Assembly (NCBI GenBank): GCA_017303395.1
Contig: JAFLBN010000025.1
Coordinates: 1 to 41,585 of the forward strand
Direction: 5' to 3'
DNA length: 41,585 nt
From: Chitinophagales bacterium
Lineage (GTDB): Bacteria > Bacteroidota > Bacteroidia > Chitinophagales > Chitinophagaceae
In this document: positions 22,756-31,630 of the stretch, piece by piece
Position numbering within the stretch: position 1 is the stretch's first letter
How the letters are laid out: each line of letters begins with the position of its first letter
Program-made: the position numbers and the translations under genes
Notes under the pieces: generated by a model
What the model was told of the DNA's origin: nothing
The model's database searches: none
The model's input: the letters and a program-made list of their open reading frames with translations, nothing else

Positions 22756-24378
22756 GTAGCGGGTACTGTTCATTGTTTCCAACGCTTTGCGTATCACGGC
22801 ATCGTCCCATGTGGTAATGGAATAATAACCATTGCTGCGGAATAGTATGCGTGCCAGTTGTGCCTTCAGCTGCAGGCGGAAGTAAGAAAGATTTGTCTGG
22901 TTGCGCAGCACACGCTCTACCGCACGGCGGAAGGTAGGGTCCTGCATCTTCAGGAAGCCAGCCACCAGTTCATCGCCACCATACTTGGTACTGAAGTCTG
23001 TAATGGTTTTGTATTGCAGCAATTGCGCACGATGGTGCATATAGTAATTCCACACCGTGCGGCGTGCATCTTCGCTATACAGCATATTGGTAAGCCCCGG
23101 TGTAAGCCTTGCCGTATCAAAGGGCACAAACACATCGGGCTTTATGCCACCACCACCATACACCACACGTTTGTTGGCAGTGTAGTAGCGTGCAGTATCG
23201 TCTGTAATAATGCTGTCGTTACCTTTCAGCACATCGTTTTCAAAACGCCTCATAAAGTCTTCATCATACGCATCGCGCCCGTTTTTGTAAGAGCGTTGTA
23301 TGCAGCGTCCCGATGGTATGTAATATTTGGCAACCGTCAGGCGCAGTGCTGCCCCGTCATCCAGGTCGTACTGTTCCTGTACAAGGCCCTTGCCATAAGA
23401 ACGACGGCCTACTATGATGCCCCTGTCGTAGTCTTGCACAGCACCCGAAAGTATCTCGCTGGCCGATGCCGAGCCTTCATCTATCAGTATGGCAATCTTA
23501 CCTTTTTCAAAACCCTGCAAGCCTTCTGTTTTGTAGTCTATACGCTTGCTGTGTATGCCTTTGGTATATACTATCAGCTTGTCGCCTTCCAGCAGTTCAT
23601 CGGCTATGCGTTGTGCAGCTTCCAGGTATCCGCCGGGGTTCTGGCGCAGGTCTATCACCAATTGCTCCATACCGCTGGCTTTCAGCCCCTTCAATGCGCG
23701 TGCAAATTCATCGTAAGTAGTAGCACTGAAACGGTTGATTTTGATATAGCCTGTTTTGTTATCCAGCATTATGTTGGCATCTACACTTACCACAGGTATT
23801 TCGCCACGGGCAATGGTCAGTTGTTTCATGGCATTGCTCACAGGGTCTTTCAGCGTTACGCTTACTTTGCTGTTCAGCCTGCCCTTCAGCATTTTTATCA
23901 CATTGTCGCTTGGTATCTGCCTGCCTGCTATTACGCTGTCGCCTACTTTTATAATCTTATCGCCTGTTATCACACCTGCCTTGTCTGCCGGTCCGCCGGG
24001 TACAACAGCCGTTACGTTCATCGTATCGTCAAATATGTAGAACTCTACACCAATACCGTAAAAACTACCCTCCAGGTCTTCGTTCACTTCTTCCAGCTCG
24101 TCTGCGGGGATGTATGATGTGTGAGGGTCCAGATCGCTCAGTATGCCCTCGATGGCACCTTTATACAGCTCATCGGTCTTTACAGAATCAACATATTTTT
24201 CGTTGATGAGGTCTATTATCTGTTCCAGCCTGTCGTTTCGTTGCATCACGGCCTGTATATCGCGCTTGCCGCGCAGTGTATCGCGCAGATTGAAGCCCAG
24301 CGCCATACCGCCTACCATTACTACCGAAAAAAACAGGGGTGTCCAAACCTTAAAACCACCCGATTGCTTGCCGTCCAT
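22726..24378 (-). CDS. ctpA: S41 family C-terminal processing peptidase
   Basis: A 550-aa protease of the Ctp/Prc family, periplasmic and anchored by an N-terminal helix (about 10-30). The order is an N-terminal helical region, a PDZ domain at about 98-180 (GIGVEFY...GGPADKAGVITGDKIIKVG), then the S41 core. The catalytic Ser is most likely S305 in GSASASEI with Lys330 in SYGKGLVQ, spaced as in E. coli Prc (25 residues). The C-terminal extension of about 190 residues is typical of the Bacteroidota form. A perfect -7 element TAACTTTG (plus 24394-24401) lies 15 bp before the ATG. It cleaves C-terminal tails of envelope proteins. Confidence 0.92.
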   Translation of the reverse strand: MDGKQSGGFKVWTPLFFSVVMVGGMALGFNLRDTLRGKRDIQAVMQRNDRLEQIIDLINEKYVDSVKTDELYKGAIEGILSDLDPHTSYIPADELEEVNEDLEGSFYGIGVEFYIFDDTMNVTAVVPGGPADKAGVITGDKIIKVGDSVIAGRQIPSDNVIKMLKGRLNSKVSVTLKDPVSNAMKQLTIARGEIPVVSVDANIMLDNKTGYIKINRFSATTYDEFARALKGLKASGMEQLVIDLRQNPGGYLEAAQRIADELLEGDKLIVYTKGIHSKRIDYKTEGLQGFEKGKIAILIDEGSASASEILSGAVQDYDRGIIVGRRSYGKGLVQEQYDLDDGAALRLTVAKYYIPSGRCIQRSYKNGRDAYDEDFMRRFENDVLKGNDSIITDDTARYYTANKRVVYGGGGIKPDVFVPFDTARLTPGLTNMLYSEDARRTVWNYYMHHRAQLLQYKTITDFSTKYGGDELVAGFLKMQDPTFRRAVERVLRNQTNLSYFRLQLKAQLARILFRSNGYYSITTWDDAVIRKALETMNSTRYSAIIGRQGF

Positions 24379-24393
24379 TTATAAAAAGATGGG

Positions 24394-24401
24394 CAAAGTT
24401 A
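24394..24401 (-). promoter_or_regulatory. -7 element of ctpA
   Basis: Minus-strand TAACTTTG matches TAnnTTTG exactly, 15 bp upstream of the ctpA start. AT-rich sequence precedes it but there is no clear -33 TTG. Confidence 0.45.
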
Positions 24402-24512
24402 GGCGCATTTAACGATTAAATAATAAACTTATTTGATGGTTATATTCAATTAACAAAACACTATTAGGAAAATGCTGCCGCTTACTGCATTTTTGTACTC
24501 AAATATCCCGTT

Positions 24513-25364
24513 ATGGCATCTATACTACTGGTAGAAAGTGGCTCGACAAAGACAGACTGGTGCCTGCTGGCAAAAGGCAAGAAGCCTGTACACTTCAGCA
24601 CAGGTGGCATCAACCCCCATTTGCAAAGCAGGGATGCCATATTGCAACTGCTGGAAACGGAACTGGCATGGAACCCTAAAAAGCACCATGCAGATGCCAT
24701 AGCCTACTACGGTGCGGGTGCGGGCAGTGCTGCCAAGCAAAAAGAAATGGCGGCTATCCTCAAAAAACACTTCGGCATAAAGGATATAGAAGTAAACGGC
24801 GATATGATGGCCGCTGCGCGTGCCCTGTGCGGCGACAAAAAAGGTATGGTGAGCATACTGGGCACAGGCAGCAATTGCTGCTACTACAATGGTAAAAAGA
24901 TAGCCGAGCAGAAACCATCACTGGGCTTTATAGCGGGCGATGAAGGCAGCGGCAACTATATGGGCAAGCGTGTATTGCAATACTATGCCTACAATACGTT
25001 TGATGCAGAACTGAAACTGGCCTTCGAGCAATTGTTCGGCAACGATGTGCAGGGGCTGATAAACAGGCTGTACAGCGAACCGTTCCCCAACCGCTACCTG
25101 GCAGGTTTTGTGCAATTGCTGGTAAATACCCGCGGACACTACATGACAGAAAACATCATTGAAGACTGCATCAACGATTTCTTTCATCATCATATACTGA
25201 AGTATCGCAACAGTTGGAAACTGCCGCTGTATTTTACGGGCAGTGTATCACACCTTTTCAGCGATGTGATAGAAAACCTCTGCAACCAATACGAACTGGA
25301 ACTGGGCACAATTGCCAAAAGCCCGATGGATGGGCTGATTGCTTATCATAAAAAACACCTCTAG
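24513..25364 (+). CDS. BadF/BadG-type N-acetylglucosamine kinase
   Basis: A 283-aa sugar kinase of the ASKHA superfamily. Phosphate-1 motif LLVESGSTKTDWCLL at 5-19; adenosine/phosphate-2 motif SILGTGSNCCYYNG; GFIAGDEGSGNYMGKR, the GDEGSG typical of GlcNAc kinases; and LPLYFTGSVSHLF near the C-terminus. It phosphorylates N-acetylglucosamine or a related amino sugar in the cytoplasm for cell-wall recycling. A methyltransferase gene begins 11 bp downstream, suggesting one transcript. Substrate is inferred from family only. Confidence 0.88.
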   Translation: MASILLVESGSTKTDWCLLAKGKKPVHFSTGGINPHLQSRDAILQLLETELAWNPKKHHADAIAYYGAGAGSAAKQKEMAAILKKHFGIKDIEVNGDMMAAARALCGDKKGMVSILGTGSNCCYYNGKKIAEQKPSLGFIAGDEGSGNYMGKRVLQYYAYNTFDAELKLAFEQLFGNDVQGLINRLYSEPFPNRYLAGFVQLLVNTRGHYMTENIIEDCINDFFHHHILKYRNSWKLPLYFTGSVSHLFSDVIENLCNQYELELGTIAKSPMDGLIAYHKKHL

Positions 25365-25375
25365 GCTATTGCACT

Positions 25376-26113
25376 ATGCGTGCTAAAGAACACTACGACA
25401 ATCATCTGGCTTCTTTCTATGCATGGATGGCAGGAGATTTCGATACTGCTAAACTTGCATTTGAAAACTGGCTGAAGCAAAAACAGATTTCCCCTAAAAG
25501 TACCAGAGCAGCTATAGACCTTGGTTCCGGGCATGGCATACAAACAGCCGCACTTGCTACACTTGGCTTTCAAGTATCTGCAATCGATTTCAGTAAACAC
25601 CTGCTTGATGAGCTGTGCACTAACTGCACAAATCATAGGATTGCCATACACATAGATGATATCAGGAATGTAGCCAACTACAAACACCTGAAACCAGAGC
25701 TGATTATTTGCTGGGGCGACACACTTACGCATCTGGAAACAAAGCAGGATGCAGAACAATTACTGAAAGCAAGCTTCGAGGTATTAGAAGGTGGTGGACT
25801 CTTACTATTATCATTTCGCAACTATAGCGAGGCTTTAGCAGGAAATGAACGTTTCATTCCTGTAAAAAGTGATGAAAGCCGAATACTTACCTGCGTGCTC
25901 GAATATGAAGATGAGTATGTAACTGTTACAGACCTGCTGCATCAAAAGCAGGAAGGCAAATGGCAACAATACGTTAGTAGTTACAAAACGCTAAGGCTTG
26001 ATGTACAGAATATATTGCATTTGCTTACAAGTATGGGTATGCAAATAATAACGCATGAACAGTTCAACCGTATGGAAACTATCATTGCGTTAAAATCCAC
26101 CTCAGCTATTTGA
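25376..26113 (+). CDS. Class I SAM-dependent methyltransferase
   Basis: A 245-aa methyltransferase. Motif I AAIDLGSGHGIQTAALATLGFQVSAIDFSKHLLDEL (about 43-78) binds S-adenosylmethionine, with motif II VSAIDFS. ELIICWGDTLTHLETKQDAEQLLKASFEVLEGGGLLLLSFRNY covers motifs III-V. The substrate is unknown. It follows the sugar kinase by 11 bp. Confidence 0.85.
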   Translation: MRAKEHYDNHLASFYAWMAGDFDTAKLAFENWLKQKQISPKSTRAAIDLGSGHGIQTAALATLGFQVSAIDFSKHLLDELCTNCTNHRIAIHIDDIRNVANYKHLKPELIICWGDTLTHLETKQDAEQLLKASFEVLEGGGLLLLSFRNYSEALAGNERFIPVKSDESRILTCVLEYEDEYVTVTDLLHQKQEGKWQQYVSSYKTLRLDVQNILHLLTSMGMQIITHEQFNRMETIIALKSTSAI

Positions 26114-26217
26114 TATAATATAAATAGCTACTGCAATCTTTCAGTTTTACAATCTTATTACACAACCCACTAAGGGTGGCTATATGTTTTGTCGTCTTTC
26201 TTGTATAAAACCATTTT

Positions 26218-26979
26218 ATGAGAAAGACATTACTCCTCACTACCATTACTACAGCAATTGCAATCAGCGCATCTGCGCAAATCAAGTATCACGACATCAA
26301 TCCCGATACTACCATCAGCACATGGGATATGGTAACCATTGCCCCCATTGTAAAACTACCCGGCTATGGCACCAGCAATGCTATAGATATATGGTGGCAC
26401 CCCGTGCCTGAAGTAGTGGTAAACGGATGGAATGATTGTGAGGTACTGTACGACGCTGCGGGCACCTACCCTGCCATGCTGAAGGCAGGCGACAGTATAT
26501 CTGCCAGCGGCACATGGAAGAAGCCCAACTACGAGCCGCTGAACAAAGCAGGTGTGGGCAATTGGACAGCAAATGCTACCGATAAGTATCTGGGCATCCG
26601 CGCCAAAAACAATGGTGTATGGAACTATGCATGGCTGAAGATGACTGTAGCCAATGCAGCGGCATCATTTACTGTAAAGGAATATGCCGCAGAAACATCG
26701 GGCAAGAAGATAAATGCAGGTGTAAAGACAAGCACTACTATTGCATACACACCACGGGAATACAAACTGAATATAGTACCCACTGCAAGCGCTATTGATA
26801 TTGCAGGACTGGAAGGCACCAATAACATCACCCTTACAGACATTGGCGGGCGTGTTGTTTACAATACAGTTGCAACAGCAGGCAAGCACAGCATCAGCAC
26901 ACAACAGCTTACCAAAGCAGTGTACATATTACGCATCAGCAATGGCGAAAAGCACATCGCTACGAAGGTGCAACTTTGA
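26218..26979 (+). CDS. Small T9SS-sorted secreted protein
   Basis: A 253-aa protein with a signal peptide ending SASAQ. The central part (about 20-165) is a beta-rich domain: TTISTWDMVTIAP, DIWWHPVPEVVVNGWNDCEVLY, then GIRAKNNGVWNYAWLKMTV. It resembles small Bacteroidota adhesin-type domains that sit before a sorting signal. The last 75 residues form a type A sorting domain: LNIVPTASAIDIAGLEGTNNITLTDIGGRVVYNT...QLTKAVYILRISNGEKHIATKVQL. It is therefore probably exported by the type IX system and surface attached. A strong terminator follows. Confidence 0.82.
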   Translation: MRKTLLLTTITTAIAISASAQIKYHDINPDTTISTWDMVTIAPIVKLPGYGTSNAIDIWWHPVPEVVVNGWNDCEVLYDAAGTYPAMLKAGDSISASGTWKKPNYEPLNKAGVGNWTANATDKYLGIRAKNNGVWNYAWLKMTVANAAASFTVKEYAAETSGKKINAGVKTSTTIAYTPREYKLNIVPTASAIDIAGLEGTNNITLTDIGGRVVYNTVATAGKHSISTQQLTKAVYILRISNGEKHIATKVQL

Positions 26980-26997
26980 TTTCTTCTTAATACAATA

Positions 26998-27027
26998 AAA
27001 ACGGCATTGTGTCTACAATGCCGTTTT
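26998..27027 (+). terminator. Bidirectional intrinsic terminator
   Basis: A perfect 12-bp inverted repeat AAAACGGCATTG/CAATGCCGTTTT with a 6-nt loop carries A- and T-tracts on both sides. It lies between the convergent 26218-26979 gene and the lipocalin-like gene. Confidence 0.9.
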
Positions 27028-27093
27028 ACCCCTACCGTATCGTTCCCCGTTATTACGATACACTCATCCTCAAACTTTGCCCGTTTTAGGTAT

Positions 27094-27522
27094 TTATTTT
27101 ACAAAATGTAAAGTCTCTGTTCCGTTCTTGCTGTCGCCACTCAGTTTTATCTGGCTGTCCGTTTTGCTGTCTATCACCCAATCGTCTGCCAGCTCCAGCA
27201 CCTTCTCGTCTGTAGTATTAAAAGTCAGTACCATTTTCTGTTTACCATCGTCACTTATCTGGCTCCATGTACCGCTGATGGTTTGCCCGTTGCGGTTTAC
27301 GGTTATTGTATTATTGCTGTTAAACTCAAACGTATTGCCGCTGTAGTCGCTTGTTTCTTCTTTTGTTTTATCGTAGTAATAACTGATGCGCCATTTGCCG
27401 CTTGCCACACTTGTGCTAGATGATGGTGTTACATTATTGCTGTCATCATTCTTATCGCAACTGCTGCTTGTCAGTGTTGTAAACAGTATCAATGCTGCTA
27501 TGGGTGCTATCAATTTCTTCAT
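27094..27522 (-). CDS. Lipocalin-like lipoprotein
   Basis: A 142-aa protein with lipobox TSSSC (Cys22) and a Ser/Asp/Asn-rich linker. The beta-barrel part SGKWRISYYYDKTKEETSDYSGNTFEFNSNNTITVNRNGQTISGTWSQISDDGKQKMVLTF matches the pattern of Bacteroidota lipocalin-like or META-like lipoproteins (GxWxIxxx...FxFxxxGxxxxxxxGxxxxGTW). Outer-membrane or periplasmic anchoring is expected. Ligand unknown. It has a possible -7-like TAGTTTTA on the minus strand just upstream (plus 27542-27549). Confidence 0.78.
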   Translation of the reverse strand: MKKLIAPIAALILFTTLTSSSCDKNDDSNNVTPSSSTSVASGKWRISYYYDKTKEETSDYSGNTFEFNSNNTITVNRNGQTISGTWSQISDDGKQKMVLTFNTTDEKVLELADDWVIDSKTDSQIKLSGDSKNGTETLHFVK

Positions 27523-27662
27523 TGCTGTAGTATTTATGATGTAAAACTATCAAGCACACAGCAGCATGCAAAACGATTTACCACCATCTGGGAAATGAAA
27601 TAACTGAAGCGGGATAATAACAGATGAAGCGGAAATATAGCCGACGAAACAGCCATAAAAGA

Positions 27663-27692
27663 ATGTTGCCGAAACAGGAGCTTCGGCAACAT
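27663..27692 (-). terminator. Intrinsic terminator of the 27714-31478 gene
   Basis: A perfect 11-bp stem ATGTTGCCGAA/TTCGGCAACAT with an 8-nt loop and a T-rich tail on the minus strand begins 22 bp beyond the stop codon of the giant SBBP protein. Confidence 0.85.
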
Positions 27693-27713
27693 AGGTAAAC
27701 ACTCAATATGGGT

Positions 27714-30700
27714 TTACTGCACTACACTAAATCGCATATTGCCGACATTACCCTCTTCGTCATGTATGCGAAGCATGTAAACACCGCCAGGCATATTGGC
27801 TGTTTGTACCAGATGCTGTACCTGTCCGTTTGCAGGTTTCAACACTGTACGATACACCACTCTGCCTACTGCGTCTGTAATATCTATGTTCAATTCTTTA
27901 GCACTGCTATACCCTTTCAACGTAAAGATTCCATTGTTCGGATTCGGATACAATTTCCAATCGTTCATGTCAATAGTACCTACTTCCAGTTGCAGGTTTT
28001 TACCTATTGTAATGATGTTACTCACTGCAGTATCAGGTTCAGCACATGTCAGGTCGCTCAGCATCCACAGTTGTATCCTGTCACCTGATTTGATGTCCTG
28101 ATCGACTACTGCAATGTATTTAGGTGTTTTGCCCGAAAGCACTACCTGTCCGTTTTTAATCCATCTGTAGTCAGGGCTGTTACCCATATTGGTAGTCGTA
28201 GCACTGAATGTGATAGCAGTACCTGAAGGCACGCTGCTGCCCGGGCTTGCTTTTATCATGGCCGTAGGAGGCAGGTTGCCCGATGCATTGATGGTAAATA
28301 TGTTGCTGGTATCCCATGGCTTGGTCAGACAAGGCCAGTTGGCAGTGTATATACAGTATATAACATCGCCTGTAGCCAGCGTATTGCTTTGCCATTTGAA
28401 AGTATTTGCCCCCGGTATTGGCATACCATTTTTATACCATTGATATGTTGGCGAGTTGCCACCACCTGTTGCAGTAGCGGTAAAGTCAACCATATCACCT
28501 ATACATATATTAGCTCCCGGAGCGGCTATTACATTTATATCAGGTGTCAGTGTATTGTACACAGATACCAGTGTGCTGTCTTCAGACTTACAAGAGCCCA
28601 ATGTTGCCGTCACTTTGTAGTAACCGGACATACTAACAGTTGCCGATGGCCTGTTTACAATCTGGCCGGTAGTATTATAATTGCCCGGCCCTTTCCACAG
28701 ATAAGACACGCCCGATGTAAGGCTATATGTACTCATGGCAATGATGCTGCCCACACAGAAGTTGCCACCACCACTTATTACAGGCTTCACAGGTGTGCTA
28801 TCAACCACAGCCCTGAAACTGTCTTTTGCAAAACAACCATTAAGCTCTGCGGTTACCACATACATACCACTGGCAGTGGTTGGCGCATTTACAATCACAT
28901 CGTTAGGGCTGCTGCTTGTAAAACTCTGCGGGCCTGTCCATGTATATGATACACCCGGTGTGCTGCTGAATGCTGCAAACGCAAGTGTACTACCCGTACA
29001 CAACGGAGAGTTGTGTGTGATGGTAGGCGTATCCGGCAATATTTTAATTGTAATGTTATTCAGGTTTGCATACCCTACACCTGCAGGGGCTGTATATGCC
29101 ATACGTACGCGATAAAGTGTACCCGGAGGTGTTGTAACAGGTATTTTCACTTTCATGACACCCGGCAATGCAGTTGCAACACTACCCAATACGGTAAATG
29201 TACCAAAGCTGCCAAACGGGTCTGAAAGCTGAACGCTGAATACGTTTGTAGAAATAAAAGGATTGGTTACAGCGTAGGTAACAGTCATAGTATCGCCTGC
29301 GCAAAAAACCAATGGATTAACATCTGCTATGTATGCAGAAGTATCGGCTTTGAACTTGCACAAATAACCATCCTGCATACCTGCAAGGCCCAGTTGATAA
29401 CTTCCCGGAACTGCAATACCAGAAGTACTACTGGTGTTGCCGGCAATGAAGAGGTCGCCCGTACGGCTGTAGGCAATACCAAAACAGTTGTCGGCATCAG
29501 AACCACCCAAGTAAGACACCCATGTACGTGTACCACCAGGGCCAAAGATTGCAATAAAGGCATCGCTATTACCACCAAATGCCTGCTGATATGCACCAGG
29601 TGTACCCAGCCCTAAGCTACCTGTAGTACCACTGAAACATACGTTGTTGTTTGCATCAATATCTATATCTGCAGTATTATCCGGTGCAGAGCCACCAAAG
29701 TAAGTACCCCATATCAGTGTGCCTGCAGGCGTAAACTTGGCCAGATAAGCATCTGATGGGCCTATTGTAGCCAATGAAGGCTGGAAGGCCCCCGATGTAG
29801 CAATACCCGAAGCGCTGAATGTAGAACCTGCTATGTAGATATTATTCACATTATCGCAAGCTATACCAATGCTGCCTTCATCGTCGCTACCGCCATAATA
29901 AGTACCCCATTGCAGCACGCCCGATGCATTGAATTTTGTAATAAACACATCTTTACCACCTGCCAGCGCTGCCTGGTGTGTACCCGATGTTGCTATACCC
30001 GACGAGCTTTCTGTACGCCCGGTGGCATAAACATTACCATTGTTATCGGTACTTATTTTTACGATTTTATCTTCATCGGTACCACCATAGTAGGTAGCCC
30101 ATTGCAAAACACCTGCCGGAGAAAACTTTGCCAGATAGCCATCATTAGCACCTGCCAATACAGGCTGATGCGAACCGGTAGTGCTGATGTTGTTTGTACT
30201 GCTCGTCATACCGCACAGATACACCACATTGTTTGCTTTATCCCAAGACACACCTACCATGTAGTCGTCATACGAAACAGCTCCCGATTCATTGCTGCTG
30301 CCGCCAAAATAGGTAGCCCACAACCTTGTACCATCATTTTTAAACTTTACCAGATAAGCATCGCTGCCACCACCAAATGTAGTTTGGTGTGCGCCAGATG
30401 TTGCTATGCCGGTAGCAGTAGTAGTTACACCTGCAACATATGCATCGCCAAGTGTATCGGCACTTACATAAAAAAAGTTGTCGTTGCCGTTACCACCATA
30501 GTAGGTACACCACAGCAAAAGGCCATCAACATCGAACATGGCAAGAAAGCCATCGCGATTGCCCGAATATGTAGTTTTGAATGCGCCTGTAGTAGCCAAA
30601 CCCAAACTACTGACCGTATAACCAGCCAGATAAGTGTTGCCGGCAGTATCTGCAGATACACTGTATGCAGCCTCTACATCTACAGAGCCGAAATAAGTAC

Positions 30701-31478
30701 TCCATGCAATAGATGGGTCTATAACCAATGCATCTGTGCCATTATAATTTTCCAGTTCAAAACTCAATATGTTGCCATTGAGTGTGTACTTACTTTTTAC
30801 AGCTTCGTTTGTTGCAGCATAGTAGGTATATGGTGCATCCTCAGTTACAGTACCCATTGGGGTTTTCACCAGCAGCTTACCATTTTTCAGCTCGACACTT
30901 TCCTGGCCTTTGTATCTGATTTTGATATCTGCAGGATTACCGCCTGCGTTTACCACAAAATCATACTTTAAACGCTGGCTGCCTTCTTTGCCACTTACAT
31001 ACAGCACCCAGTCTATATTCGGATAAATATCTTTGTACACAATGCGCTTACAGCTTGTTGCTGTTGCGCCATCTGGGCCGTAAGCAGGCCCGTAGTATTT
31101 TTCAATGTATTTTTGCTGTTCGCTTTCTATTGGTTTTGCAGCCTTGTTTGCACCTTCCAGCACTACATCCAGCCTGTATGCATCTACGGGGAAGATTCCT
31201 TTCTCTTTCTGTTCTTCTGTTTGTGCCTGTGCCTTTATCCACTGATACTCTATTTTACCCGGCGCTATGTACATATTAGCGCCATTACCCGCCAGTTTAT
31301 AGTCAATATCTCCACGCATATTACCATGCTGATCATGTATCTGGCCTATGTTTTTTGTGAAAACGAGCTTGGTCTGGGTGAATGACTTCGAGTTATCGCG
31401 AGCTGTGCTGCTTGTATGCCACAAAAGCATACAACACAAAAACACGGCTATTTGCTGTGAGAGTATACGGTGTTTCAT
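27714..31478 (-). CDS. Giant T9SS-exported SBBP propeller/Ig-repeat protein
   Basis: A 1254-aa protein. It has a signal peptide (about 1-26), then a DUF7948-like N-terminal domain (FTKNIGQIHDQHGNMRGDIDYKLAGNGA, to about 250). Next comes a seven-repeat SBBP beta-propeller, each blade opening with W-x-TY-x-GG (about 260-730). The shared module FCAGDTMTVTYAVT...FSVQLSDPFGSF follows, then several Ig-like repeats (ITHNSPLCTGSTLAFAA...YTWTGPQSF). The C-terminal type A sorting domain begins LYPNPNNGIFTLKGY and ends MRFSVVQ. It is likely surface-attached after T9SS cleavage. It belongs to the adhesin-like gene series here; ligand unknown. Confidence 0.9.
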   Translation of the reverse strand: MKHRILSQQIAVFLCCMLLWHTSSTARDNSKSFTQTKLVFTKNIGQIHDQHGNMRGDIDYKLAGNGANMYIAPGKIEYQWIKAQAQTEEQKEKGIFPVDAYRLDVVLEGANKAAKPIESEQQKYIEKYYGPAYGPDGATATSCKRIVYKDIYPNIDWVLYVSGKEGSQRLKYDFVVNAGGNPADIKIRYKGQESVELKNGKLLVKTPMGTVTEDAPYTYYAATNEAVKSKYTLNGNILSFELENYNGTDALVIDPSIAWSTYFGSVDVEAAYSVSADTAGNTYLAGYTVSSLGLATTGAFKTTYSGNRDGFLAMFDVDGLLLWCTYYGGNGNDNFFYVSADTLGDAYVAGVTTTATGIATSGAHQTTFGGGSDAYLVKFKNDGTRLWATYFGGSSNESGAVSYDDYMVGVSWDKANNVVYLCGMTSSTNNISTTGSHQPVLAGANDGYLAKFSPAGVLQWATYYGGTDEDKIVKISTDNNGNVYATGRTESSSGIATSGTHQAALAGGKDVFITKFNASGVLQWGTYYGGSDDEGSIGIACDNVNNIYIAGSTFSASGIATSGAFQPSLATIGPSDAYLAKFTPAGTLIWGTYFGGSAPDNTADIDIDANNNVCFSGTTGSLGLGTPGAYQQAFGGNSDAFIAIFGPGGTRTWVSYLGGSDADNCFGIAYSRTGDLFIAGNTSSTSGIAVPGSYQLGLAGMQDGYLCKFKADTSAYIADVNPLVFCAGDTMTVTYAVTNPFISTNVFSVQLSDPFGSFGTFTVLGSVATALPGVMKVKIPVTTPPGTLYRVRMAYTAPAGVGYANLNNITIKILPDTPTITHNSPLCTGSTLAFAAFSSTPGVSYTWTGPQSFTSSSPNDVIVNAPTTASGMYVVTAELNGCFAKDSFRAVVDSTPVKPVISGGGNFCVGSIIAMSTYSLTSGVSYLWKGPGNYNTTGQIVNRPSATVSMSGYYKVTATLGSCKSEDSTLVSVYNTLTPDINVIAAPGANICIGDMVDFTATATGGGNSPTYQWYKNGMPIPGANTFKWQSNTLATGDVIYCIYTANWPCLTKPWDTSNIFTINASGNLPPTAMIKASPGSSVPSGTAITFSATTTNMGNSPDYRWIKNGQVVLSGKTPKYIAVVDQDIKSGDRIQLWMLSDLTCAEPDTAVSNIITIGKNLQLEVGTIDMNDWKLYPNPNNGIFTLKGYSSAKELNIDITDAVGRVVYRTVLKPANGQVQHLVQTANMPGGVYMLRIHDEEGNVGNMRFSVVQ

Positions 31479-31630
31479 TATATATGGATGCAGTAGTATT
31501 ATTGTATCGTATAAAAATACAATATTAGGTGCAGATTAAGAGCAGCCCTACTTATTTTAATGGGATATTAATGCCGACAGATAGAAAAATAACATATACT
31601 CAAGCAGGCTGAAAATCAATTAACTGTAGA

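Noticed and set aside
22858-24117. 419-aa plus-strand ORF antisense to ctpA
   Set aside because: Shadow of the S41 peptidase gene; no domain, no promoter and antisense-type composition.
29910-30971. 353-aa plus-strand ORF inside the SBBP gene
   Set aside because: Antisense shadow created by the repeated propeller sequence (repeating Cys/Ile/Thr-rich translation).
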